Notes under the pieces: model-generated
Seen by the model: the letters and a program-made list of their open reading frames with translations, nothing else
The model's database searches: none
Told to the model about the DNA's origin: nothing
Translations under genes and position numbers: made by a program
Assembly (NCBI RefSeq): GCF_003012705.1
Contig: NZ_PXYL01000008.1
Span: forward strand, 1-64,000
Length of the DNA stretch: 64,000 bases
Origin: Pseudaminobacter soli (ex Li et al. 2025)
GTDB lineage: Bacteria > Pseudomonadota > Alphaproteobacteria > Rhizobiales > Rhizobiaceae
Reading direction: 5' to 3'
Part shown: one piece after another, positions 26,337 through 36,379 of the stretch
Numbering within the stretch: position 1 is the stretch's first letter
How the letters are laid out: each line of letters opens with the position of its first letter

Positions 26337-27695
26337 ATGTCGAAGATAGCGGTCAACAAGGGAAGGTTCAGCTGGGCATGCCGCGGCATGATCGCCGCGA
26401 CCGCATTTGCCCTTACCCTGTCCGCTGCCCAGGCCGAAGACCCGGTTGCGGACCCTTCCTCCGCTAGCGATACCACAGCCGCGATTGCGACCAGCCGCGC
26501 CGAGCGCCAGGCCGAATACGAGCAGGTCACGCACGAGATCGGCATCTCGGCCGAGCGCATGAACTCGCTCGCGGCCGATGTCGCCAAGGTCAAGAAGGAT
26601 TATGCGAGCATCACCGCAGCCCTGATCCAGTCGGCGATGACGGAAAAGAAGCTCAGCCAGGACATCGAAGATATCACCGGGCGCCTGGAAGGGCTGAAGG
26701 AGCAGAAGGAAGGCATCCACAACTCGCTTCTTGCGCGTCGCGGCGTGCTGGCCGAGGTGCTGGGCGCGCTGCAGCGCATGGGCCTCAACCCGCCGCCGGC
26801 GATCCTGGTGAAGCCGGAGGACGCCCTGTCCTCAGTGCGCAGCGCGATCCTGCTCGGTGCGGTGGTGCCCGAACTGCGCGCCGAGACCGAAATCCTCATG
26901 GCCGACATGAAGGAGATGTCACGCGTCACCGCTTCCATCGAGGCCGAGCGGCAGAAGCTGGTGACCTCCGTCGGCGAGCAGCTCGCCGAAAAGAAGCGCC
27001 TCACTTTGCTACAGGAACAAAAGCAGCGGCTGCAGGTCGAGGCGGAGTCGGCGCTTGTCGAGGAACGGATGCGGTCGGAGGATCTGGCCGCCCGCGCGAC
27101 CAGCCTCAAGGACTTGATCGCCGGTCTGGAAAAGCAGGCCGAGCAAAGCCGCCGCGAGGACGAAGCCGCCAGGCGCGACGAGGAACGTGCGCGCGCTGCC
27201 GAACTGGCCGCACTGCCGGAAGCCAACCGGTTGATGGCGGCCGCACCCTTCTCGGCGCTGCGCGGACAGATCGCCTTGCCGGTCACCGGGCGCATCACGC
27301 GACAGTTCGGTGAGAAGGACGATAGTGGCGGCGTGATGCTCGGCGACATGGTTGCGACACAATCGGGCGCCATCGTCACCGCGCCGGCCGATGGCAGTGT
27401 CTTGTATGCGGGGCCCTTTCGGTCATATGGACAACTCTTGATCCTGAACGCAGGCGACGGTTATCATGTCGTCCTGGCGGGCATGAGCAGAATCAGCGTC
27501 TCGCTGGGTCAGTCCGTCCTTGCAGGCGAACCGATCGGCGCGATGGGGGAAGCCAGGGTGGCTAGCACCTCTGCGGCTCCGAATGGAAACACTGGTCCGG
27601 AACTCTATATTGAGTTCCGCAAAGATGGAAAACCCGTCGATCCGACCCCGTGGTGGGCGGAGCGGCTTTCTGGAAGGACAGGAAATGGTACGTAA
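26337..27695 (+). CDS. envC: murein hydrolase activator, EnvC-like, M23 domain
   Basis: 452 aa from ATG 26337. The basic N-terminus and hydrophobic stretch GMIAATAFALTLSAAQA predict a signal peptide cut before EDP. Long coiled coils (about 50-260; rich in Glu, Lys and Arg) are followed by a C-terminal LytM/M23 domain (about 305-440; ITRQFGE, GAIVTAPADGSVLYAG, YHVVLAGM, ELYIEFRKDG). The zinc-binding H-x-H is not evident, as in EnvC proteins that activate amidases rather than cut peptidoglycan. The periplasmic role at division is inferred from the family. Its stop overlaps the ctpA start by 11 bp. Confidence 0.9.
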   Translation: MSKIAVNKGRFSWACRGMIAATAFALTLSAAQAEDPVADPSSASDTTAAIATSRAERQAEYEQVTHEIGISAERMNSLAADVAKVKKDYASITAALIQSAMTEKKLSQDIEDITGRLEGLKEQKEGIHNSLLARRGVLAEVLGALQRMGLNPPPAILVKPEDALSSVRSAILLGAVVPELRAETEILMADMKEMSRVTASIEAERQKLVTSVGEQLAEKKRLTLLQEQKQRLQVEAESALVEERMRSEDLAARATSLKDLIAGLEKQAEQSRREDEAARRDEERARAAELAALPEANRLMAAAPFSALRGQIALPVTGRITRQFGEKDDSGGVMLGDMVATQSGAIVTAPADGSVLYAGPFRSYGQLLILNAGDGYHVVLAGMSRISVSLGQSVLAGEPIGAMGEARVASTSAAPNGNTGPELYIEFRKDGKPVDPTPWWAERLSGRTGNGT

Positions 27696-29013
27696 GTTGT
27701 CGCTTCTGCTTGCCGGTGCGCTCATGGGCGCCTCCGCCATGACGCTGGTCTATGGCGTTCCCGGCTCGACGGCGAATGCGGCGAGCTCCGAGACCTATCG
27801 CCAGCTGGCGATCTTCGGGGATATTTTCGAACGCGTACGCGCCCAGTATGTGACGCCGCCGGACGAAAAGGCCCTCGTCGAGAGCGCCATCAATGGCATG
27901 CTCACCTCGCTTGACCCGCATTCCTCCTACATGAACGCCGAAGCCGCCAAGGACATGCGCGTTCAGACCAAGGGCGAGTTCGGCGGCCTCGGCATCGAGG
28001 TCACCATGGAGAACGACCTCGTCAAGGTGATCACCCCGATCGACGACACGCCCGCCGCCAAGGCCGGCGTGCTGGCCGGCGATTACATTTCCAAGATCGA
28101 CGGCGAAGAAGTGCGCGGCATGACGCTGAACGATGCCGTCGACAAGATGCGCGGCCTCGTCAACACGCCGATCAAGCTGACCATCCTGCGCCAGGGCGCG
28201 GACAAGCCGATCGAGCTGACGATCATGCGCGATGTCATCAAGGTCAAGGCGGTGAAGTTCCGCGCCGAGACCGATGTCGGCTACATCAAGATCACCTCGT
28301 TCACCGAAAAAACCTTCGACGACCTGCAGAACGCGATCGAGCAGATCAAGAAGCAGATCCCGGACGACAAGCTCAAGGGCTTCATCCTTGACCTGCGCCT
28401 CAATCCGGGCGGCCTGCTCGACCAGGCGGTCAGCGTGTCCGACACCTTCCTGGACAAGGGCGAGATCGTTTCGACCCGTGGCCGCGATCCGAAGGACGTG
28501 ACCCGCTTTGACGCCCGCCCGGGCGACATGACCGGCGGCAAGCCGCTGATCGTGCTGATCAATGGCGGTTCGGCCAGTGCGTCGGAAATCGTTGCCGGTG
28601 CCCTGCAGGATCATCGCCGCGCCACCGTTGTGGGTACGCAGTCCTTCGGCAAGGGCTCGGTGCAGACGATCATCCCGCTCGCCGAGAACGGCGCGCTCCG
28701 GCTGACGACGGCGCTCTATTACACGCCGTCGGGCAAGTCGATCCAGGGCAAGGGCATCACGCCCGACATCAAGGTCGATCAGCCGCTGCCGGACGAGCTG
28801 AAGGGCCGCGACGTCACCCGTGGTGAATCCGACCTCAAGGGTCACATCAAGGGTGTCGACGAAAGCGACAAGGGTTCGGGTTCCTCGGCCTATGTGCCGC
28901 CGGAAGCCAAGGACGACATCCAGCTGAACTATGCGCTCGACCTGATGCGCGGCGTCAAGACCGATCCGTCCTATCCGCCGAATCCGGAAAAGGCCGTGCT
29001 CAACCAGCAGTAA
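27685..29013 (+). CDS. ctpA: C-terminal processing protease, S41 family
   Basis: 442 aa from ATG 27685 (MVRKLSLLLAGALMG), with GGACAGGAA before it. A signal peptide or anchor lies at residues 1-30. A PDZ domain (about 90-175) has GGLGIEVTMENDLVKV and LAGDYISKIDGEEV. The S41 core has GGSASASEIVAGAL (nucleophile serine region) and SFGKGSVQTIIPL (catalytic lysine). It is a periplasmic tail-specific protease; the envC-ctpA pair is conserved in alphaproteobacteria and supports a cell-envelope remodelling role. Confidence 0.95.
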   Translation: MVRKLSLLLAGALMGASAMTLVYGVPGSTANAASSETYRQLAIFGDIFERVRAQYVTPPDEKALVESAINGMLTSLDPHSSYMNAEAAKDMRVQTKGEFGGLGIEVTMENDLVKVITPIDDTPAAKAGVLAGDYISKIDGEEVRGMTLNDAVDKMRGLVNTPIKLTILRQGADKPIELTIMRDVIKVKAVKFRAETDVGYIKITSFTEKTFDDLQNAIEQIKKQIPDDKLKGFILDLRLNPGGLLDQAVSVSDTFLDKGEIVSTRGRDPKDVTRFDARPGDMTGGKPLIVLINGGSASASEIVAGALQDHRRATVVGTQSFGKGSVQTIIPLAENGALRLTTALYYTPSGKSIQGKGITPDIKVDQPLPDELKGRDVTRGESDLKGHIKGVDESDKGSGSSAYVPPEAKDDIQLNYALDLMRGVKTDPSYPPNPEKAVLNQQ

Positions 29014-29124
29014 CGGTTGATTGCAGGCAGGCGCGGGGGCTGCCTGCAACACCCTGGGCTTCCGCCGGAAAGGTTCCGGCGGAAATTGCCGGACGAACAG
29101 CCTTGACCCCGATGAGGATGCGGC

Positions 29125-30300
29125 TTGTCGCCCGTGCAGAAGGATATCGATCGCCCGCTGGGCCAGGACGTCTCGAGCCGCGGCAAGCGCGGCTTTTCCG
29201 TTAGCAGCGGTTCCGTCGTCTTTGCTCTCGCCGTGGTGGCGATCGTCGGCGCCTCAAGCGCCATTGCCTTCCGTGAAAGACCCTTTCGAAAGCCGGCGGC
29301 CGTGGTGGTATCAACGCCGGAGGTGACGCAGCCGGCCAAGGTCGAGACCGTCGCCAGGGCGCCGCTGACCCAGACCCCAAGCCCGCAAGCGCCGTCGAAC
29401 AGCGGCCCGTCGATTATCCATGTCACCCCGCCCGAGGACGGCGCGTCGAACAATGTCGTGGTCATCCGCGACCCCTCGGCCATGGGCCAGAACCTGCGTG
29501 TGGCGCATCTGCCCGACAAGGCGCTGGTCGAACAGAGCGACAGCGGCCCGCTGCCGGTGCGTGCCGCGGATGGAAGGCGACCGATCGACGTCTATGCGCG
29601 GCCATGGTCGGGCGCGCGTGGGGCGCGGGTGGCAATCGTCATCGGCGGGCTCGGTCTGTCACAGACCGGCACGCAGGAAGCCATCGGCAAGCTGCCCTCG
29701 GAGGTGACGCTGGCCTTTGCATCAGCCGGCAACAGCATCAGCCGCTGGATGCAGGAAAGCCGCCGCGAGGGCCACGAGATCATCATGCAGGTGCCGCTGG
29801 AGCCGTTCGATTTTCCGAACGTCAATCCCGGCCGCAACACGCTGACGGTTGCCGCATCGCAGGCGGAAAACCTGCAGAACCTGCGCTGGGCGCTGTCGCG
29901 CACCACCAACTATACCGGCGTCATGAACTATATGGGCGCGCGCTTCGTTGCCGATCAGGCGGCCATGGAGCCGGTGATGGCTGAGCTCGGCAAGCGCGGG
30001 CTGCTCTATCTCGACGACGGCTCCTCGGCCCGCAGCGTCGCGCCCGAGCTGGCGCTCAAGGACCGCGTGCCCTTCGCCGTCGCGGATTCGACCATCGACA
30101 CGGTGCGCGACCGCGCGGAAATCCTGAAAAAGCTAGACCAGCTCGAAAGCATCGCACGCGCAAAAGGCATTGCCATCGGCACCGGCTCGGCATTCGGCGT
30201 CACTGTGGATGCGGTTACCGAATGGGTGGGCGAGGCCAAGCGGCGCGGTATAGAGATCGTTCCGATCTCGGCGGTCGTCACCGACCCCGAAAAAGGCTGA
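29125..30300 (+). CDS. divergent polysaccharide deacetylase family protein
   Basis: 391 aa. Start TTG 29125 with GAGGATG upstream. Residues about 25-50 form one membrane or export segment (GSVVFALAVVAIVGASSAIAF), then a Pro-rich linker. The domain (about 160-390) starts RVAIVIGGLGLSQTGTQEAI, with EVTLAFASAGNS, HEIIMQVPLEPFDFPNVNPG and YTGVMNYMGARF, as in the DUF610/SDR-like divergent deacetylases (YibQ type). Catalytic activity is unproven for the family. It lies in an envC-ctpA-yibQ-rppH cluster typical of rhizobia. Confidence 0.9.
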   Translation: MSPVQKDIDRPLGQDVSSRGKRGFSVSSGSVVFALAVVAIVGASSAIAFRERPFRKPAAVVVSTPEVTQPAKVETVARAPLTQTPSPQAPSNSGPSIIHVTPPEDGASNNVVVIRDPSAMGQNLRVAHLPDKALVEQSDSGPLPVRAADGRRPIDVYARPWSGARGARVAIVIGGLGLSQTGTQEAIGKLPSEVTLAFASAGNSISRWMQESRREGHEIIMQVPLEPFDFPNVNPGRNTLTVAASQAENLQNLRWALSRTTNYTGVMNYMGARFVADQAAMEPVMAELGKRGLLYLDDGSSARSVAPELALKDRVPFAVADSTIDTVRDRAEILKKLDQLESIARAKGIAIGTGSAFGVTVDAVTEWVGEAKRRGIEIVPISAVVTDPEKG

Positions 30301-30309
30301 AGACAAATT

Positions 30310-30825
30310 ATGACAAAGAAAATCGACCCGCAGACGCTTCCCTACCGGCCTTGCGTCGGCATCATGGTGCTGAACCGCGACGGGCTGGTGTGGGCCGGCC
30401 ACCGCATCGCCGAACCCGACAGCGAAATGGCCGGCACCGACCGGCTGTGGCAGATGCCGCAGGGCGGCATCGACAAGGGCGAGGAGCCGCTGCCGGCAGC
30501 GCTGCGCGAGCTCTATGAGGAGACCGGCATGCGCAGCGTTTCGCTGCTGGCCGAGGCGCCGGGCTGGATCAACTATGACCTGCCGGCCGACAAGATCGGC
30601 ATCGCGCTCAAGGGCAAGTATCGCGGCCAGACCCAAAAATGGTTCGCCTTCCGCTTCGAGGGCGATGAGAGCGAGATCGCCATCAACCCGCCGCCGGGCG
30701 GGCACAGTGCCGAGTTCGACCGCTGGGACTGGAAGCCCATGGCCGAAATGCCGGAGCTGATCGTGCCGTTCAAGCGCAAGGTCTACGAGCAGCTGGTGGC
30801 GGCGTTCCGGCACCTGGCGCCGTAG
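30310..30825 (+). CDS. rppH: RNA pyrophosphohydrolase (Nudix)
   Basis: 171 aa. Nudix box: [20 protein letters not shown] followed by TG, fitting G-x5-E-x7-REUxEExGU. [19 protein letters not shown] at the start and [20 protein letters not shown] at the end match RppH/NudH. It removes pyrophosphate from 5'-triphosphate mRNA and starts RNase E-dependent decay. ATG 30310 lies 9 bp after the previous gene. Confidence 0.95.
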   Translation: MTKKIDPQTLPYRPCVGIMVLNRDGLVWAGHRIAEPDSEMAGTDRLWQMPQGGIDKGEEPLPAALRELYEETGMRSVSLLAEAPGWINYDLPADKIGIALKGKYRGQTQKWFAFRFEGDESEIAINPPPGGHSAEFDRWDWKPMAEMPELIVPFKRKVYEQLVAAFRHLAP

Positions 30826-31252
30826 TCTTTTTTCTACCGCGGCGGCTCGGTGAGCTGCCTTTTCCGACCGAATATCGGCATAGCGCGGCCGCCAGCGGCG
30901 CGGTGGTCGGCTGCGTATGCCTTCTTGGCAGCCATCACCCTAGCTGGGCGCTTGCCTGAAGCTTTGGGTAACCCGTTGGTTGCGCTGCGGTTTTCTCCTA
31001 CTTTGCCCTGCAAAACTTCTCATCGGCACGATGAGCCGCGACGTTTCGTCGCCGGCTGAGCCAATCAACTGTGCCAACTGTCTCCTTCTCGCATATTGCA
31101 GCGCAATCATTCCCGAACTATTGGTGCCGCTGAGGCATGATCCCCGAACATTTCCGGATTTTGGGGAATAATCACGCTTCAGAAGTGGGCTTGAAGCAAA
31201 TTTCCGTCGTTTTGACGGGATTTTGCGCCAGCATCAGGGAATTTTCGGCGGA
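30826..31252. other. intergenic region before the alanine racemase gene
   Basis: 427 bp with no supported gene. Near the right end, AT-rich sequence and CCGTC-GTTTT-GACGG (31204-31218) could be a regulator site for the alr-dadA unit (Lrp-type control is usual for such operons), but this is a guess. Confidence 0.35.
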
Positions 31253-32386
31253 ATGGACCAGTGTAACGCAAATAATCGCGATTTCAGGCAGACGAGCGCC
31301 GCCGAGGCGGGTGCCGTTCTGCGCATCGACCTTTCCGCCGTCCGTGAAAATTACCGTCAGCTCCAGAGCCGTCTTGGCAGCACGCGTTGCGCCGGCGTGG
31401 TGAAGGCCGATTCCTACGGGCTCGGCGCCGTGCAGGTGGCGAAGGTGCTGGCCAAGGAAGGTTGCGACACCTTTTTCGTCGCCCATGCGGGCGAGGGGCT
31501 GACGCTGCGCGCCGCGCTCGGCCAGGGCCCGGCGATCTACATCCTGAACGGTACCCCGCCCGGCGCCGAAGCCGAGACGGCAGCCGCCGGGCTGACGACG
31601 GTGGCCAACAGCCTCGAACAGCTGGCCGCATGGCGTGAGGCGGCCCGCGCTGCGGGGCGCAAGCTGCCGGTGGCGCTGCAGGTCGACAGCGGCATGTCGC
31701 GGCTCGGCATGATGCCGTCCGAAGTCGAGACGCTGGCGGCTGATGCCAGCTTGCTCGACGGCCTGGACGTTGTGCTGGTGATGAGCCATCTGGCCTGCGC
31801 CGACGAGCCGGAGAATCCGGCCAATGCCGCCCAAAAGCAGGCTTTCGACCAGCTGCGTGCCAAACTGCCGGCGGCACCCGCCTCGCTGGCCAATTCGTCG
31901 GGCATCTTCCTCGGCCCGGACTATCACTATGATCTCGCCCGGCCGGGCGCCGCGATCTACGGCATCAATCCGACGCCGGGCCACGCCAATCCGATGCGCG
32001 AGGTCATCCGCCTCGAGGCCAAGGTCATCCAGACCCGCACGCTCGATAAGGATATCGGCATCGGCTACGGCCACACTTTCCGCACCACCGGGCAGCTGCG
32101 CGCCGCCACCATTTCGCTCGGCTATGCCGATGGCTGGCACCGCCGCGCCGCAGCCGGCGCTTATTTCAACGGCGTCAGGCTTCCGTTCATCGGCCGCGTG
32201 TCGATGGACAGCATCATCATCGACATTTCGGCGCTGCCCGAAGGCGCGGTCAAGGCCGGCGACCTGGTCGAGCTGATCGGCAGTCATCAGACCGTGGACG
32301 ATGTCGCCGGTCACGCCGGCACCATCGGCTACGAGGTGCTGACCGGCCTCGGCCATCGTTTCCATCGCATTTACGAAGGCGGCTGA
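31253..32386 (+). CDS. alr: alanine racemase (probably catabolic)
   Basis: 377 aa from ATG 31253; TTG 31223 is the alternative. A PLP-dependent TIM-barrel enzyme: LRIDLSAVRENY, the PLP lysine in GVVKADSYGLGA, LPVALQVDSGMSRLGM, MSHLACADEPENP, and a C-terminal barrel with the catalytic Tyr in SLGYADGWHRR. It interconverts L- and D-alanine. The dadA gene 45 bp downstream on the same strand suggests a DadX-like role in alanine degradation; a cell-wall alr elsewhere is likely but not visible. Confidence 0.93.
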   Translation: MDQCNANNRDFRQTSAAEAGAVLRIDLSAVRENYRQLQSRLGSTRCAGVVKADSYGLGAVQVAKVLAKEGCDTFFVAHAGEGLTLRAALGQGPAIYILNGTPPGAEAETAAAGLTTVANSLEQLAAWREAARAAGRKLPVALQVDSGMSRLGMMPSEVETLAADASLLDGLDVVLVMSHLACADEPENPANAAQKQAFDQLRAKLPAAPASLANSSGIFLGPDYHYDLARPGAAIYGINPTPGHANPMREVIRLEAKVIQTRTLDKDIGIGYGHTFRTTGQLRAATISLGYADGWHRRAAAGAYFNGVRLPFIGRVSMDSIIIDISALPEGAVKAGDLVELIGSHQTVDDVAGHAGTIGYEVLTGLGHRFHRIYEGG

Positions 32387-32431
32387 GCGGTTCGCCGCCG
32401 TCGCACATTATCCCAGGGGAGAGTTGCAGAC

Positions 32432-33685
32432 ATGAAAGTTCTGGTGTTGGGGAGCGGGGTGGTCGGTGTCACCTCCGCCCACTACCTGGCCGAGGCCGGC
32501 CATGAGGTCGAGGTGGTCGATCGTCAGCCCGGTCCGGCGCTCGAGACCAGCTTCGGCAATGCCGGCGAGGTGTCGCCCGGCTATGCTTCGCCATGGGCCG
32601 GCCCCGGCATTCCGACCAAGGCGATCAAGTGGCTGCTGATGAAGCACGGCCCGCTGGTGGTGCGCCCCAAGCTCGATCCGTATATGTGGTCGTGGCTGTT
32701 CAAGATGCTGGGCAACTGCACCTCCTCGCGCTACGCCATCAACAAGGCTCGCATGGTGCCGGTGGCCGAATACAGCCGCGACCTCCTCAAGGAGATGCGC
32801 CAGACCATGGGCATCACCTATGACGACCGCGCCCAGGGCACGCTGCAGCTCTTCCGCGAGCAGAAGCATCTCGACGGCGTCGGTGGCGACATCGAGGTCC
32901 TGAAGCAGTTCGGCGTGCCTTACGAGGTTCTGGATCGCCAGGGCTGCATTCGCGCCGAGCCGGGCCTGGCAACGGCCGATGGCTCCTTCGCTGGCGGCCT
33001 GCGTCTGCCGAACGACGAGACCGGCGACTGCAAGATATTCACCGAAAAGCTGGCGGCACATGTCACCGAGCGTGGCGTGAAATTCCGCTTCGACACCAAG
33101 ATCGACAAGATCCTGGTCGAGGGCGGACGCATCGCTGGCGTTGCGACCAGCGCCGGTGTGCTGAAGGCGGATGCCTATGTGGTGGCGCTGGGCAGCTATT
33201 CGCCCTTCCTGCTGCGGCCCCTCGGCCTGTCGGTGCCGGTCTATCCGGTCAAGGGCTATTCGATCACGGTGCCGATCACCAATGCGGATGTCGCGCCGGT
33301 CTCGACGGTCATGGACGACAGCTACAAGGTTGCCATCACCCGCCTCGGCGATCGCATCCGCGTCGGCGGCACGGCCGAGATCTCGGGCTTCGACCTCCGC
33401 CTGCACCAGAACCGCCGCGACACGCTGGAATATTCCGTCTCCAACCTGTTCCCGAAGGCAGGTTCGGTGAAGGACGCCACCTTCTGGTGCGGCCTGCGCC
33501 CGATGACGCCGGATGGTCCGCCGATCATCGGCAAGACCCGCTACAGCAACCTCTATCTCAACACCGGCCACGGCACGCTGGGCTGGACCATGTCCTGCGG
33601 CTCGGGCCGCGTGCTGGCTGACCTCATCTCCGGCCGCAAGCCCGAGATCGACGCCGCCCCGCTCAACCTCAGCCGCTACGGCTGA
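32432..33685 (+). CDS. dadA: D-amino acid dehydrogenase, small subunit
   Basis: 417 aa FAD enzyme. The N-terminal Rossmann motif is [51 protein letters not shown] is the DadA signature, split around residue 45. The C-terminal part has [17 protein letters not shown] and [16 protein letters not shown]. It oxidises D-alanine to pyruvate and ammonia at the membrane, feeding electrons to the respiratory chain. With the upstream racemase it forms an L-alanine catabolic unit. Confidence 0.95.
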   Translation: MKVLVLGSGVVGVTSAHYLAEAGHEVEVVDRQPGPALETSFGNAGEVSPGYASPWAGPGIPTKAIKWLLMKHGPLVVRPKLDPYMWSWLFKMLGNCTSSRYAINKARMVPVAEYSRDLLKEMRQTMGITYDDRAQGTLQLFREQKHLDGVGGDIEVLKQFGVPYEVLDRQGCIRAEPGLATADGSFAGGLRLPNDETGDCKIFTEKLAAHVTERGVKFRFDTKIDKILVEGGRIAGVATSAGVLKADAYVVALGSYSPFLLRPLGLSVPVYPVKGYSITVPITNADVAPVSTVMDDSYKVAITRLGDRIRVGGTAEISGFDLRLHQNRRDTLEYSVSNLFPKAGSVKDATFWCGLRPMTPDGPPIIGKTRYSNLYLNTGHGTLGWTMSCGSGRVLADLISGRKPEIDAAPLNLSRYG

Positions 33686-33711
33686 CGAGCAGTCGCTGCG
33701 ACGCCAATTCT

Positions 33712-33745
33712 AAAGAGGCCGCGTCCTTCGGGGTGCGGCCTCTTT
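33712..33745. terminator. bidirectional terminator between dadA and lysR
   Basis: AAAGAGGCCGC pairs with GCGGCCTCTTT around a TCCTTCGGGGT loop region, followed by GCTTTT rightward and preceded by A-rich sequence that serves the leftward direction. Confidence 0.85.
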
Positions 33746-33759
33746 GCTTTTGAGGTTTC

Positions 33760-34641
33760 CTATACGAACAGCGATCTTTCGCGTTCGACCGCACGCGTGA
33801 TGAAGCTGGTGACGGTCTGGATGCGACGAAGCGGGCGCATGGATTCGTGGTAGACCATCCAGTAGGCGCGGCGGATCGGCTTTGCCGCCGGAACTTCAAT
33901 CAGTTCGGGCACCGAGCGGGCGATGAAGCTGTGCAGCATGCCGATGCCGGCGCCGGCCCGCACCGCCTCCACCTGGCCCAGGCTGGAGGAGATGGCAAAG
34001 GCAGCGTCCCAGCTGGGGCTGAATTCGGCGGCATAGTCGAGCGAGGGGCTGACGACGAGGTCGGGCACGTAACCGACCAGCCTATGCGTGGAGAGTTCGG
34101 CGATTGTCTTCGGCATGCCGGCCTCGGCGACATAGGCGCGCGAGGCAAAAAGGCCGAGCGTGTAGTCGACCAGCTTGCTGGCGACGAGCCGGCCTTCGGT
34201 CGGCCGTTCCACGGTAATCGCGATATCGGCCTCGCGCCGCGACAGCGAGAAGGAGCGCGGCACCGGCACCAGCTGGATCTTCAATTCGCGATGCTGCGCG
34301 GTGAGTTCGCCCAGCCGCGGCGCCAGGAAATTCACGCCGATGCCATCCGGCGCGCCGATGCGCACGGTGCCCGAAATATCGTCGCCATCGCCGGCGATTT
34401 CCGCCCGGGCCGCTATCATGTCCGCTTCCATGCGCTCGGCGATGTTGAGGAAGCGTTCGCCGGCCGGCGTCAGCTCGCTGCCGGTGGTGAGCCGCCGGAA
34501 CAGTTTTGTCTTCAGCGCCTCTTCCAGCGCCGCGATGCGGCGCGAGACGGTGGCGTGGTTCAGCTCGAGCCGGCGCGCCGCGCCGAGGATCTGTCCGGCA
34601 CGGGCCACGGCGAGAAAGATGCGCACGTCGTCCCAGTTCAT
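33760..34641 (-). CDS. LysR-family transcriptional regulator
   Basis: 293 aa from ATG 34641 (MNWDDVRIFLAVARAGQILG); the longer frame to 34743 is not used. The winged helix is at 1-60 (ARRLELNHATVSRRIAALEE, ELTPAGERFL). The effector domain is at 90-290, beginning GTVRIGAPDGIGVNFLAPRL. It is divergent from mmsA with 142 bp between; that gap contains TTGCACAACGGTTGC and TTGCAAAGCGGTGCAC, near-repeats that could be its binding sites. Control of mmsA is the natural inference. Confidence 0.93.
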   Translation of the reverse strand: MNWDDVRIFLAVARAGQILGAARRLELNHATVSRRIAALEEALKTKLFRRLTTGSELTPAGERFLNIAERMEADMIAARAEIAGDGDDISGTVRIGAPDGIGVNFLAPRLGELTAQHRELKIQLVPVPRSFSLSRREADIAITVERPTEGRLVASKLVDYTLGLFASRAYVAEAGMPKTIAELSTHRLVGYVPDLVVSPSLDYAAEFSPSWDAAFAISSSLGQVEAVRAGAGIGMLHSFIARSVPELIEVPAAKPIRRAYWMVYHESMRPLRRIQTVTSFITRAVERERSLFV

Positions 34642-34783
34642 GCGGGCAAGCGTACTATGCACAAAACGATATTCAAGCGCGCAGCGTGCTTTATTTTTTG
34701 CACAACGGTTGCTTTCCGGCTCGCGTTGCAAAGCGGTGCACAAAGCGGGACAATGTACTCACCGAAATCTAGGGAGAAACAGG

Positions 34784-36280
34784 ATGATCGAATACGGTCA
34801 TTTCATTGGCGGCAAGCGCGTCGCCGGAACCAGCGGGCGCAAGCAGAACGTGATGCAGCCGATGGACGGCTCGGTGCGTGGCACCGTGGCGCTCGCCTCG
34901 CCGGCGGAGCTGCGCCTTGCCGTGGAAAACGCCAAGGCCGCGCAGCCGGCCTGGGCCGCCACCAACCCGCAGCGCCGCGTGCGCGTGCTGATGAAGTTCC
35001 TCGAGCTGGTGCACAAGGAATATGACGAGCTGGCCGACATCCTGGCGCGCGAGCACGGCAAGACCATCGCCGACGCCAAGGGCGACATCCAGCGCGGCCT
35101 GGAAGTGGTCGAGGTCTGCATCGGCGCCCCGCACATGATGAAGGGCGAGTTTACCGACAATGCCGGCCCCGGCATCGACACCTATTCGATGCGTCAGCCA
35201 CTCGGCGTCGTCGCCGGCATCACCCCGTTCAACTTCCCGGCCATGATCCCGCTGTGGAAGATCGCCCCGGCGATTGCCGCCGGCAACGCCTTCATCCTGA
35301 AGCCGTCGGAGCGCGATCCGGGCGTGCCGCTGCGCATCGCCGAGCTGTTCATCGAAGCCGGCCTGCCGGCGGGCGTGCTCAACGTCGTCAACGGCGACAA
35401 GGATGTGGTCGACGCCATCCTCGACGATCACGACATCAAGGCCGTGGGCTTCGTCGGCTCGACGCCGATCGCGCAGTACATCTATGCGCGCGGCTGCGCC
35501 AACGGCAAGCGCGTGCAGTGCTTCGGCGGCGCCAAGAACCACATGATCATCATGCCCGACGCGGACATGGACCAGACCGTCGACGCGCTGATCGGCGCCG
35601 GCTACGGCTCGGCCGGCGAGCGCTGCATGGCGATCTCGGTTGCGATTCCGGTCGGTCACGAGACCGCCGACCGTCTGATGGAAAAGCTCATCCCGCGCGT
35701 CGAGAGCCTGAAGGTCGGCCCCTCGACCGATTCCTCCGCCGACTTCGGCCCGGTCGTCACCCGCGAGGCGCTGGAGCGCATCAAGGGCTATGTCGACACC
35801 GGCGTGCAGGAAGGCGCCAAGCTCGTCGTCGATGGCCGCGGCTTCAAGATGCAGGGCTACGAAGACGGCTTCTACATGGGCGGCTGCCTGTTCGACCATG
35901 TGACGCCGGAAATGCGCATCTACAAGGAAGAGATCTTTGGTCCCGTCCTCTCCGTCGTTCGCGCGCCGACCTATGAGAACGCGCTCAAGCTCGTCAACGA
36001 CCACGAGATGGGCAACGGCACGGCCATCTTCACCCGTGACGGCGACGCGGCCCGCGATTTCGCATCCCGCGTGCAGGTCGGCATGGTCGGCGTGAACGTG
36101 CCGATCCCGGTGCCGATCGCTTACTACACCTTCGGCGGCTGGAAGGCTTCGTCCTTCGGCGACCTCAACCAGCATGGCGCGGACGCGTTCCGCTTCTACA
36201 CCAAGACCAAGACGGTCACCTCGCGCTGGCCGTCGGGCATCAAGGATGGCGCGGAGTTCATCATCCCGACGATGAACTGA
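34784..36280 (+). CDS. mmsA: CoA-acylating methylmalonate-semialdehyde dehydrogenase
   Basis: 498 aa aldehyde dehydrogenase. ATG 34784 follows AGGGAGAAACAGG. Motifs: QPLGVVAGITPFNFPAMIPL, NAFILKPSERDPG, VGFVGSTPIAQYIY, the catalytic cysteine in GYGSAGERCMAIS, EEIFGPVLSV, and YYTFGGWKASSFGDL. The PFNFP and GSAGERCM patterns are those of MmsA/IolA. It converts methylmalonate or malonate semialdehyde to propionyl- or acetyl-CoA in valine, beta-alanine or inositol degradation. A strong terminator follows. Confidence 0.95.
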   Translation: MIEYGHFIGGKRVAGTSGRKQNVMQPMDGSVRGTVALASPAELRLAVENAKAAQPAWAATNPQRRVRVLMKFLELVHKEYDELADILAREHGKTIADAKGDIQRGLEVVEVCIGAPHMMKGEFTDNAGPGIDTYSMRQPLGVVAGITPFNFPAMIPLWKIAPAIAAGNAFILKPSERDPGVPLRIAELFIEAGLPAGVLNVVNGDKDVVDAILDDHDIKAVGFVGSTPIAQYIYARGCANGKRVQCFGGAKNHMIIMPDADMDQTVDALIGAGYGSAGERCMAISVAIPVGHETADRLMEKLIPRVESLKVGPSTDSSADFGPVVTREALERIKGYVDTGVQEGAKLVVDGRGFKMQGYEDGFYMGGCLFDHVTPEMRIYKEEIFGPVLSVVRAPTYENALKLVNDHEMGNGTAIFTRDGDAARDFASRVQVGMVGVNVPIPVPIAYYTFGGWKASSFGDLNQHGADAFRFYTKTKTVTSRWPSGIKDGAEFIIPTMN

Positions 36281-36302
36281 GCCGACATCAATCGGTGAAA
36301 CA

Positions 36303-36329
36303 AAACGGGCGCCCAATGGGCGCCCGTTT
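36303..36329. terminator. perfect bidirectional terminator after mmsA
   Basis: AAACGGGCGCCC, AAT, GGGCGCCCGTTT: a perfect 12-bp stem with a three-base loop and A/T-rich flanks on both sides. It serves mmsA and the convergent GntR gene. Confidence 0.9.
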
Positions 36330-36379
36330 CACATTTCCGCCTCGGACACGGGCAGGAGGGACGGCAAGGCGCGACGCGG

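Noticed and set aside
34769-36316. 515-codon leftward frame opposite mmsA
   Set aside because: Exact shadow of the mmsA coding frame, His/Asp/Arg-rich as antisense frames in high-GC genes are; mmsA motifs are complete.
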